Positions 9,701 to 21,700 of a DNA stretch of 64,000 nt are shown piece after piece. The number at the start of each line of letters is the position of its first letter. Within the stretch, counting starts at the first letter, position 1. The stretch is from contig VZRN01005832.1 in NCBI GenBank assembly GCA_013397935.1, positions 150,966-214,965 on the forward strand. The letters are read 5' to 3'. Origin of the DNA: Dasyornis broadbenti. Its lineage: Eukaryota; Chordata; Aves; Passeriformes; Dasyornithidae. A program made the translations under genes and the position numbers. The notes below the pieces were generated by a model. The model ran no database searches and had not been told where the DNA came from. It was given only the letters and a program-made list of their open reading frames with translations.

Positions 9701-12700
9701 TGACAGTTACACTAAAATTTCAGTAGAACCTATTCACTGTATTTCTCTTGGGGACATGTAGTCATTGCTTATTTATTGTAGATATATGGCTTTTTCTGTG
9801 ATTTCAAGCCAGATTTACCTATGTGACAAAATTACAGAGTGCAGTTCAATACATGTCTCTAGTTTTCTTACTGCTTCAGTCTATGCATATTTCTTTGCCT
9901 CCTGTGGGAGAAGCCTGGTAGCTGCTCACACATGTACCAGAATTTGCAACTAGTTCAAATAAACTTGTATTTGTGAAGGGTTGTAGTAGATTTCTTGTTA
10001 CCTGAAGATTTTGCAGGAAATATGTGATGAATTGTGTTAGAATAAATGTTCATATAGATATGTTGAAAGACCATCAGCTTAAATGACTGAAAATGCCTTG
10101 TAAAGGAGTGCTCATTTGATATGTCCATTGAGATGCTGGTGATATTTTAAGTTAGAAAGTTGACTTTGCAATTTGGTGAATTTTATTTTTAGTATGGGAT
10201 GGCATTTAATTAGGTTAACTGCTTTTATTGAGGTTATGATTCTCAGCATTCATCTCTCATATGTTTGTTTTAAGTATAGTTTCACTATGGAAAGCGTATC
10301 TTGGATCAAGGCACGTAGCCCATCAGCACATCTGTGCATTTTGAGCTTGATGACAATTAATCTTTCATCAATCAAGTGTAGACAGAGATCTGCAGTCTCT
10401 TGAATGGTGTGCTGACATGTGGCACATGGATCTATGTATGGCTGTCCTTGTGTGATGATCAGTCTGAACCTCCCAAGAGATCTGGTACTGCCATGGTTAA
10501 TACAGTTTCACATATCGAGAGAGGATGTCAGCACTCTCCTTCCTTTGCATTTTGGGGGTGTTTTGACCTTTATTTTACACCTTTTGTCCCTCTTCAGTTA
10601 TATCTACTTAGGTTCTATAATTTGTTATCTGCTGCTTGGTCTGGATGAACAGTGGACTATGGCTGTTTGCATTTTAATTATTTGATTACATGCTATGGCC
10701 AAAATCCACAAAGAAGGTAAAATTTACCAACTGAGAAAATAAGATTGCACCTCAAGTCCTGTGTTCAGTTCTGGGCCCCTCACTACGAGAAAGACATTGA
10801 GGCCCTGGAGTGTGTCCAAAGGAGGGCAACAAAGCTGGTGAGGGGTCTAGAGGTTAAGTCCTTTGAAGAGTGGATGAGGAGCTGGGGATGTTTAGCCTGG
10901 AGAAAAGGAGGCTCAGGGGTGACATTATCACTCTCTGTAACTACCTGGAAGGAGGTTGTAAAGGTGGGGGTCAACCTCTTCTCTCAGGCAACTAGAGACA
11001 GGACAAGAGGAAATGGCCTCAAACTGAGCCAGGGGAGGTTCAGGCTGCACATCAGGATGAATTTGTTTCCAGACAGGATTGTTAAGCATTGGAAGGAGAT
11101 GGCCAGGGAGGTGGTGGAGTCACCATCCCTGGAGGTGTTCAAGAAACAACTGTATGTGGCACTTGGTGCCATGGTCTAGTTGACTGTTATGGTTATTAGT
11201 TTTCTTTTTATTTTTTTTTTTTCCTCCCATGTTCTGGAGCCCCACAAAAGGTGGGCACCAAATAAGAATGTTTTGGTTTGACCCTGGTCAAACGCCAGCC
11301 ACTCACAACATCTACTCACTCGCTCACTCTCCCCTGCCGCAGCTAGGCAGAGGAGAGAAAAATAATTAACACACACAGGGCTCATGAGTTTAGATAAGGA
11401 ACCAGGAGAAGATGCACTGAGGGCAAAACAGGCTGGACTTAAAGTTGCAAAGTGATTTATTGCTAACAGAGTCAGAGGAGTAAATGAGAAGTAAAATAAA
11501 ACCATTTCTCTGCTCACCCCCCTCCCTCCTTCCCAGCAGCAGCACAAGGGGACAAGGCATGGCAGGAGGGGGTAGGCCAGTTCATCAGGGAGATCTTCTG
11601 CTGCTCAGAGAGGAGTCTTCTCCTCTGCGTAGCCATGGGTCCCAATCTCGCAAGCAGCAGCCTGCCCAAAACTGCTGCAACATGAGCTCCCTCCATGGGC
11701 AGACAGTCCTCCCAAAACTGCTGCGGTGTGGGGTCCTTCATCCATGGGGTACAGACCTCTGAGGCCAGGCTGTTCCAACTCGGGAGCAAGGCATTTCTCT
11801 TTACTGGGAATCCTGCTGGACCACAGCCTCCTCCAGGCATCCCCCCACTCCAGTGTGGGGCACTCAGTTCAGTCTGCAAGGCCTGTTTCTCCACTGGGAC
11901 TCCCGCTGGACCACAGCCTCCTCCAGGCATCCACCTGCTCCGGCATGGGGCAGCTCCCCATGGGCTGTGAATGGATCTCAGCATCCCCCGTGGGCCCCAT
12001 GGGCTGTGGGGACACTATCTGCTTCACCATGGGCCTCACCACGGCCTGCAGAGGAATCTCGGCTCCGGTGCCTGGAGCACCTCCTCCCCCACCTTCTCCA
12101 CTGACCTTGGTGTCTCCATGTTGTTTTCCCTCACATATTCTCACCTTCTCCTCCTCCTCTGGCTAAAAAGAAGTGCATGCATCCATTGTTTTGATTTCTT
12201 CTTAAATATGTTTTCACAGGGTGTAACCAACATCTCTAATTGGCTCAGCCTTGGCCAGCAGCACGTCCATCATCTTCAGAGCCATCAAAGATTGGCTCTG
12301 CTGGACATGGTGAAACCTTTGAGAAGCTTCACACAGGAGCCATCTTTGTGGCCCCTCGCCTCCCCCACTAGCAAAAACTGGGCCAAGCAAAACCAACACA
12401 TTGACAAGGTGATGGTCAAAGGTTGGACTCAAAGGTTGGACTCAATGATCTCAGAGGTCTTTTCCAAACTAAATCATTCTCTGATTCTGTGAAAACAGAT
12501 CGTACAACATGTTCTGCAAGTTTGTAATCAGAATGTGGAATAATTGCTGCAAGGAAAGAGAAGTGAGAAGTGTATCCTATTTTGTGCTTTGTCTGGGGTG
12601 GAACAAGAACTGCTCAGAGCATCAGGAATAACAATATTAGCGTAATGTTTCCTGAAGACAGGTTTTTTTCCCATCTTGAAAGATTAGGTTTTTTTACCAA

Positions 12701-15700
12701 ATTCTTATGTTTTCAGACAGGGCTGTTTTTCAGAGGGAGCAGGAGAGGCTGGTGTAATGGGTCAAGAGGAACATTATAAAATTCATCAAGGATGAGTGCT
12801 TAAGTCCTGCACCTGAGTGACAAGTCCCCCTCAGCAGGACTGGAGCTAGCTGGCTGGGGATCAGCTCTTCCAAAAGGACCTGGAGTTGCTGCTGGAGAGC
12901 ATGGCACCTAGGCAGCAGAGAGGGCCAGCAGCCTCCTGGGCTGTGCGACCAGGTACACATTCAGGAGGTTGAAGAAAGTGATTGTCTTCCTCTGCTCACC
13001 TCTTGTGAAACCGTATCTAGATACTGCATCCAGTTTTAGGTTTAAACTGGAAGGACCTCAGTAGCAGGCCTACCAAGCTGGTCAAGCAGGAGCACCTGCC
13101 CTGTGAGGCAAGGGCTGATCTGACTGGAGAAAAGATGGCCTTATGGGGATCCTGCATCAGTCCCCAGCACTCACAGGGAGGTGATCAAGAAAACAGAGGT
13201 AGGCACTTCCTTATGATGTACGGTAAGAGAATGAGAAACAATGTTGATGAATTGCAACAGGGAAATCTCAACTAGATATAAAGAAAATAAAATTGGTAGG
13301 CAGATAATTAAACAGTGGAACAAGATATCCAGTGAAATTTTGGGATGTCTGTCCATGGAATTTTCAAAGATCCAGCTCGATTAGGCAAGAACCCTGGTCT
13401 GAATTCAGTTTTGGCCCTTCTTTGACTAAAAGTAAACTTCCCAAGATCCCTTCTAAATTTTGTGTAGTAGCTAATAATGTCTCTGGAAAATTTCAAAAAT
13501 CAGCTTGTGTTTTTTTTGTTTTGCTTTGTTTTGTTACTTGTGCAAAGTCCTTGCCCTCTATTGTGTAGCACAAAGAAAGGGGGAGTGTAGAAACAGGTAG
13601 TTGTCTCCATTAGGTCTACAAAACTGGGAAGAATTTTTTTTTGTCATCACATATAGAGGTAAAGAGATGGTCAAAGTAAGATTGCTATACTAATCAAGCT
13701 GAATATATCTGAGAATCCAGCAGCTCTGAACTGGTGCAGAGAATTACCTGTACTTGGCTAGACAGGTGTGAGAAAAATTGTCAATTGATTTCAGGACTGC
13801 GGCTTCACAGGAGAAGAGGCAGCAATTATACTGGTCTGACCATATCAGTGTTTGGATGAATTTTCAAGGGGAGAAGATAACCTTCGTATTATGTGAGAAG
13901 ACTGATGGATAAAGAATATCTGCAGTGCTTTGAGTCCTTATAATAATTTTTTGAGATCTATAAAATCCACTTGAATTGCTAGCATTTGACCAGTGTAATT
14001 TCAGATAGTATGCTGCATTATGTGAAAATTGACTTGAGGGAGAACAATTTGTGTGTATCTCAGAACAAAATTGTTCTTCTGTAAGACATCTTTAATAATA
14101 TCTGTTGTTATTAATGTTAAAAATCCACATTTCTATAAATATTCTTTGCAGTCAGATTGTGCCTTTATTAAGTGTTCAGAGTTAAGTCTGGTTGTACTGT
14201 TCAGTAGTTTTGGATTAGTTTTTCCTATATAAGTATCACAAATGTGTTGAAGATTTTATGAGAAATGTGATAATGCTTTTAAGTGAAGGTCTTGCTGGGA
14301 TTAAAATTAATTGGACTGAAGTTACTGTATGTTGGAGCAAATGTTTCATATCTTTCAGAGATGTACTTCAAAGATGTAATGACTCACCTGATGCCTGTAA
14401 TATGTATTAAGATATCACAAGTTTGATAGTCTAAACACTCAGACACAGGCAACACTTTTTGTTACAGGGTGTGAACAGCAGAGGTACCTATTTTTATTCT
14501 GTTAGTGCTATGACTGTTCATTTTTTTACAACAAAGCTTTACTTATTTAATACCAAGTGAACTTCCCTATGTAACTTATACTTCTAAACTAGTGTTCTGA
14601 TGTTTCTGTGTAGGAGTTCCTAATATTTTTGGGACACTTTCCACTGATAATTGAGGTTCAAATTACTCTCTTCAGTGAAAACTAAGAGAGAAGAAGGGAA
14701 AGAAGAAGCAGGGCAGGAAATTAGAAATAGCCAGCAATAGAGCACAAGGCATTATGTGCATTCAGAAGAATCAACCTAACAGTATGGGGTGGGTATATTG
14801 GAAAAAAGATATAGGCAATGAGTAAAACATACTTCAGTGGGAGAGAGAAATGCATTTTGACACACAAAAGAATATGCCAAAGTCTGGCAAGGCAGAAGGA
14901 GTGGGAAATAGATTGATGAAAATATTGGAGATGGAATGGATGGGGGAAAAGAGATTTTTGTCAAGAGAATGTCTAAACCAGTTTAGGAAAGATAAAGATG
15001 AAGGAATAGTACATCAATGACTCTGTATCCCACAGGATTAAGAGGAGCAAGTAATGCTTTTTGGAGACATATTTGCAGTAGCTGTATTTCTTTGCTTGCA
15101 GTGACGCTTGTTTTCCCAGAAATTTTCTGCAACACATAAAACATATTAGTGAAGATGCTGCTGATGAAACGCAAAAGAAAGTTCACTTCCACAGAAATGT
15201 AATAGAACTGATGAGTATGAAGTCAGCCATCAAGTCTGAAAGATAAATCTTGAGAGATGTTTAAACCATTCACTACTGACAGCTAGCAGTGGTCATGAGC
15301 TTTCAAGAAAGTCTTTTGTAGAAGAATGGAATTGAGTTCTATTTCAGCACTCATGACTATGTGATCCTGCTTATTTGTGCTACTAAAAAGTAGTATTTTC
15401 ATAGGTGCAGGAGTCCCAATAATTTCTCAGCTTCTCAGAATATTACAAGTCTACCTGAGGCACTTGTTTTATCTTAAGAGGTTCAAGAAAATATGGAAAT
15501 ATGTAATTTAAATTGCTGACATGAGAGTAATTACTCATTCTTTCCATCCTGAAGTTGCATTTTTCTCCCTATTTAAGGAACTTTGCTCTGTTTCAGGCAT
15601 TTCTTGAATTTATCATCCCACTATAGTTCATATTTTCATCTATACCTGGTCCTATGCCTTGACCATTCACATGACACATGCCTAAGTACTTACATTTTTG

Positions 15701-18700
15701 TCTTCTGAACTAGAATCATCATGAGCAGCTGTACAAATGTATGGCTCTGGACATTGGTGTGTCAGTCACCATGTTTTGCTTTTCAGCAATGCTTTAGGTC
15801 TTTTATCATGTGTGGAATTTGGCTTGGTCAGATGAGCTCTGACCTCTCATTGATGGGGCCATCAAATATACTTCTTTACCACATAGATGCATAAAATGTT
15901 TGGTGTTCTGGAGCAAGCTAGTGTCTGGTTAGATGATCTGTTGGAAAATCTCCTTGGGAAGAAACATTGCAATTTTTCTGAAAGTTGAAAGAAATAGTTA
16001 TGTTTGGTGTTTTTTGGTGGGAGTTTTTTGGTGATTTTTTTTTTTTTTTTGTGGGGGGGGTTTTTTTTTTTTTGGGGGGGTTTTGGTTTTGGTTTTTTTT
16101 TTTGTTGTTTATTTGTTTTGGTTTTTTGTTTGTTTATTTTTTCCTTTTTTTCTTATTTTTTTTAAATAATAGAAAATAAAGGTTAAATTGTATTATATTT
16201 AGACAAAGGACATATCCCGGGGAGCACAACCAGTGAATAACAGCTGTCTTATGGCTTATTTCATCATTTAGGTAAGTGTCACTCTGCCCTACCTCTGTCC
16301 TGGTAAAACTCCTGAAGCAACTGAAGATCCTCAGCTAAATGACGTAACACAACTAGTCTTACTGTTTTCATTCACATATGTAAGGCAGAAAGGAAAAAAG
16401 TATATTCCTTTTGGCTCTTCCAGCACAGAAATTATCTGAAACACTGGCTTTCCTCCTTATTTATTTATTAAATAGTCATCACAGTATTCCTTGTACGGGA
16501 TGATCACTTATCCCCAAATAGACAAGGCCACCATACAGGTTGTCTAAACCTCACGGCTATCAAGGGCTTGACTGAGTTGCTTGTGCACAGACTTGATGCA
16601 TCAGTGGAGATAACTCAGGTTCCCTGCCAAGTCTCTACTTTTCTGGAGGTCTACAGGTTCCCCAGGAACTAACCCAGCTTGGAAGACTGGATATCCTTTT
16701 GTGTGTTGGTTGGGAACAGGAGCCTAGGAATGGACAACTGGATTGATACTTATGTTTAAATACTCCCACATATGTTATACGTGTACTTCTACGTGTACTT
16801 CTACGTGTAATACTTTGACATGCATGATGCAAATAGCAGTTAATGCTTTCACTATATCCATTTTTTTCCAGTCCATTACATAACTTGACAGGTCTTAATT
16901 GCAATTCAAAGCTCAGTCGACTGATTTTTCTCATATTTAAAGAACAAAAACCTATGATATTAATGTCTGAAGATGTTCATGTTGCCTGATGTTGAAAATA
17001 CTTATTTAGTCCTTAGTCGCTTGTGCTTGGGGATTTATTAGTCATGGTAATGTGTCCAATTAGTTGAAGGACAGAGAGCATAATGGGGGCACTTTTTGCC
17101 TAATTGCTGTTAGCTGTGTACATACAGTTTACTGTTGAGTTTATGAGGCTAGCTGAAGTGTTACAACAACAAGCATCTTAAGAAGTGAGGTCTCTTTCCT
17201 ATTTATAAAATCCTTAAAATCAGAATTAGCACCTGCAGTAATAGATGTAAGTAGCACTGTGCCATGGAACAAAAATGTTTTAATGTTTGATGATGTATTT
17301 TTGTTCTAAGTCATAGTCTCTCCAGATATTCCGAAAAAGACCTAGTGATTGAACCTTGCTGGAACAAATAAATTTTACAGTAAATGGAGAGAGGAGCAAG
17401 TATTATGTTCTGTGTATAGTGAAATAACCTTTAGATGAACTTGGAGAGGAAAAGAATTCCTCTTTAATTAAGTTTGCCTTTCTTCCTGGGGATGTGAAAG
17501 ACATGGGAAAGTGCTACTGTTAAAGCAGGAGTGGAGTTAATTGACATTAATCTTCATAGGTTTCTTAGATTTATTTTAATGACAAAGAAGTAAAAAGGTC
17601 CTCAGCCCAAGTTAACTGTCACTAAATAATTGAATAGCATACCTGAATTAACATCTTATTTTCTGGATTGGAATGAAGTTTGCTGCATTCTGTCTTTCCT
17701 TCTATCCCATTCCAAACCCTGGAGAAAATGCTGGATACACAGAAACTTGGTAAAAGATTAACAGTTTTGATCCATCCTGTTTTCTAAAGTGAATGTTTCT
17801 TTATAGAACGTGGTCTAGCGAGATTTATTAGATCCCGATAACACCGTCTCAACTGATCCTGCTGACTGTGTGCATGTGAAGGGATTTCTATCTCTGAAAC
17901 AGACTAATTAAAATCTGTTTAGTATGACAAAGGTTGGTAATCCAGATTCCTAGACTTGAATATGTACATAGTGCCTGTCCTGTTGCCTTCATGTGACTAG
18001 GTGCTATTTTGAGGGAGCTTTATGTAATTCCCTCAAAACCAACTCGATTGACAATTCAAATTGGCAGGTGGTGTGCTCTACTCCACTGGAGGGCATACAA
18101 AAGACTTTCTGCATATTGTGGTCGCTTCCTTCTTCCATCCAGCATCATTCCTTCTTACCACAGTCTTGTTGCTGCGCATCGGTGGCAGTGGTTTAGGAAT
18201 CAAAACTGTAGAACTGGGTGCTATCAGCATTTCAGAGATATTATAGTCTTTATTACACACTTAGTGATCTTGGGCACATTGTAAAGAAGAGTTCAAAAGG
18301 GGTTATTCTGGAAGTGAGATGGGTTAATCTCAGTCAATCACCCCTGAAAAGGCCGGTAAGTTAGGAATAAAGAGTAAGAATAGCTGTTTCACCATGTAGA
18401 ACAGCAATAATTCAGGTCCTTCACATTTGGTTATATTATTATCTGATTCTTGCCTATTTGCAGGTTTAGCAAATGGATTAGTGAGTCACAGGCTCTTATT
18501 AACCTGATGTACTAGTATGGAAGTTGACTGTATTTTTTTTCTAGTGGTTGACACTTTTTTTAGTGTACAACATTTTCTAGAAAAAAACCAGATCATTCCA
18601 TGTAAATAGTCAGAAATGTGCATTTTAGACCAGGATTTTCAGACACTAAGTAAAGAAATGTTGCCTCTAATAAAAATGTCTTCTTAAATGGATTTATTTA

Positions 18701-21700
18701 CTAGTGTCTGGAAAATCACTTAGATGTTAGGTTGGAATTTTTCCCTCTCCCCCTGGAATTGCTTAAATAGCTTTCTATAAGCTCTCTTTGTGTAACTATT
18801 TGTAGTTCAGAGTTTTAAAATTGGAAGAGGACCAGAGGTCCTCCAATTAAATAAGACAAGTGAAAATTTGAAATGTATTTGTGTTTGCATTTTTTTTCTT
18901 GTTAAGTTCATTTAAATATATTAAATTGTACAAAAGACACAAGCAGAGATCAGGTTGCTCAGAGATGTTGTGCAGCTTCCATTCTTGGATGTCTGCAAAA
19001 GCCAACCTGATCAAGCCATGAGCAACCTGCCGTGACCCCAGAGCACGCCCTGCTTTGAGCAGGGGGCTGGTCTACAGAGGCCTCTCATGATCTCTATTCC
19101 CACGTGACTTGTCCTGTGAATCTATAAATAAAATTAAGGACTCTTTGAAATGTCAAGATATTCAAGTGCCTGTGAGTGGAGGTGTTGTGGTTGTAACTCC
19201 TGTTGGGTTTAGGTGGTGATGGTGTGACCTCTTGTACTTTCCATTTTGGCTAAATCTCTGCGGTTTTTAATATCACTGTGGAAAAAAACATTAAAGCTGA
19301 ACAAAACGGTATCATGATCACTTCAAATTCTCTGCAAATAACTGGGCTGATCCAGAGAGTTAGGTGCCCTGTATCTGTAAGGAACTCTGTTAGTTTCACT
19401 GTACTTTCTGCTGTTTATGGGATGGAAGACAAAAAGAAGAAGGTCAGTTTTGCAGTGGTTATGTCTCTTTCCTTAGAGAGCTACTATAAATTAACTTTTA
19501 ACTCCTCATCATCTGAATGCCTCTGGGAAAAGACTGGGATTGCCTCTGCACTCTGTGCAACTGCAAACTAATTTATAAAGTAATTAGATGCCAAAAAGTG
19601 CAAGCAGACCATAAATAGATACATTAAAAAAAAGCTGTGTGGCAACAAATCATGAAAGAGATGGCAATAGGTAGCTTTGAGGGAAAAAGAGTGTACATTT
19701 ACAAAACTTAGCTTCCTACTTTTAGTGCTCCCATTAGTAGGATCCTGCTAATGGGAAATGTTAAATATTTAATATCTGACATTTCTCTAATGTCTATGTC
19801 ATGCTGTAAAGATTAAGTATTTTATGGTGCATTTCAATTTAAAAGAATGAAAGCGCTTTTCAGACTGTTATGGGGAAGCTGTCAGTGAGCCTTGTATTTG
19901 GACTGCATATTCCTTTCAGCTATAATAGACTCTTTCAACTTGTTTGCAGCAAGCTAGGTATGAAAGCCCTGATACACGAACAGTGCCTTTTGTTCAGCCT
20001 CTGGGGACCTATTGAGCTGTGGCAAGGTTACTGTTGCACTTCCGAAATTAAGCAGATATGCCAAAACCACTGAGCAATTTCCACAGCCCTGACAGTTTTG
20101 ATTTTCAGCGAGACTTGCTAGTGTTATCCAAGAAGTGATGCAAGGCCTTGCTATTATAGACTGGTTTGAGGCATTCCCACAAAAGTCTGCAATAAAGGCA
20201 TGCGTACTCTTACTCTGTCCTTTCCTGACTTTTTCTGTACTTTCGTCACATGGAGCATACTGGTGGTCTCCATTCCTGTAGCAAATTTGCTGAAAAATTC
20301 CACTTTTGGTTTTGAGGCCAGCATATGTCTCTGTAATTTAGAAGCCCTTAAATCCCTTTTTAATAATAAAGCAGTAACACTTTTTGGTGTACAATGCAAA
20401 TGGGCACAAGGACAGCAATTTAATTCCATTCTTTTACTGGAATATTGTACTTAGGTTAACATTGGATCTGATTTATAGGGGCTGCATATTTCCTGTAATT
20501 GCTAGCCAGTGCCCATTTGTGAAGGTAGGTTTGTGCTGTCAGTCTGATGCACTTTGCTTGATCTCAAGCCCATAGCACTTCCTTGAAATAAACTGGATGA
20601 GTAATACAGATTGCAGTTTTTAGCACTGAAGGAATACTGGAGTCCATACTCATCTGATTGAAATGAAAACTACTTCCAGGCATTCTTTGACCTTTTGGTG
20701 ATACCTGAGTGAATCTGCAGATGCAGCCAAGGTATTGCAGTTTTTAAAAATGATTTAGTGATTAACTATCTATTTCTGCTTATCTAATTAAAAGATAGGT
20801 AATGAATGTGTAATTATTTTCATTGTACATTTGTTTCATCTTGGTAAAATGGGTAGCTAACAAATGGTCTTGAAATGGTGTACCATTCCTTTCAGTTAAC
20901 TATAGCATATATACATGCAGATACATAATTGACATATGTCTGCAGCTTCTGCTAATGTTTAGTTGTAGCACATGGATGTAATGTTTCTTTGTTTGCTTAA
21001 AATGTGAATGGAGTTTAATAAATATACAAGTCTTATTTTTGTATGTCATAGTTAGACAGAGGCTACTAGGAAGGAGATTCTGTTGATGTTCTTTTAAGTA
21101 GTGTACATAGATATGGTATTATGAATATTAAGTAACTCTTAGAAATATTAGTACCATAATTTGAAAAAGAAATGCACATAGGGAAAAGCTTTGGAATGAC
21201 ACTTTTGTTTCAAAACAGGAAAGGGCTGACACTAGGAAGATACCTGCTGCTGCTTTTAAGGTGTGACTCATGGCTTGAGTTTTTCCATATGGGTGATGTG
21301 TTAATGCCTCTATTAACACATTTATTAGCTCACAGCACTCTAAAAAAAAGTTTGGTGTAAATAAGGGCCTGCTTCTTTCTGTTGGCAATGGAATGCATTT
21401 GAGTTTTCACAAAGTGCTCTAAATAGTGTTCGATATTTCACCTCTTTCTTCTCCACCTCTCATGTAATCAGTTTCACTGTGTCTTGTGTTTTTCCTAATC
21501 GTAGTTGGTTTTTTTTTGTTTTTTTTTTTTTATTCACATAACATAGAGCTGATAAAGCAGATGATGAGGACGATGAAGATCTAATGGTGAATAAAACATG
21601 GGTCCTTGCACCAAAGATTCATGGTGGGGATGTAACTCACATACTGGACTCGTTACTTCAAGGATATGACAATAAGCTTCGGCCAGATATTGGGGGTAAG

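Larger units (their letters stand above)
11185..12400 (-). mobile_element. Solo LTR of an avian endogenous retrovirus (ERVL-like), antisense
   Basis: 1216-bp element starting TG and ending CA, flanked by a perfect 5-bp duplication and inserted in a CR1 copy. On the minus strand it begins TGTGTTGGTTTTGCTTGGCC, followed by two GAGCCAAT boxes (near 12285 and 12237), a TATTTAAG box near 12205 and an AATAAA signal near 11456, the order expected for U3-R-U5. The start resembles a widespread bird ERVL-type LTR family (recognition from memory, not a search). No gag, pol or env sequence lies beside it, so it is most simply a solo LTR left by recombination. Open frames inside it are chance. It contains two internal duplications and a primer-binding-site-like motif, described elsewhere. 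Confidence 0.8.
3710..21546 (+). other. GABRG1: GABRG1 intron 1 (17.8 kb)
   Basis: GTGAGT donor to CATAG acceptor. Contents recognised: the tail of CpG block 2, CR1 copies at 10743-12493 (interrupted by an LTR), 12790-13400 and 18945-19120, a T/G-rich tract at 16005-16150, and a 12-bp tandem repeat at 16778-16808. The rest, including 4250-10740, 13400-16000 and 19120-21546, is AT-rich sequence in which I recognise nothing; open frames there are short and featureless. Confidence 0.85.

Noticed and set aside
10745..11179. 144-codon open frame as a host gene
   Set aside because: The peptide strings are those of the CR1 reverse-transcriptase C-terminus, and the frame is a degenerate, truncated transposon piece.
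11484..12492. Long open frames on both strands between 11484 and 12492
   Set aside because: They lie inside a non-coding LTR; there are no retroviral protein motifs.
15985..16179. 64-codon hydrophobic Phe-rich open frame
   Set aside because: Pure consequence of the T/G-rich low-complexity tract.
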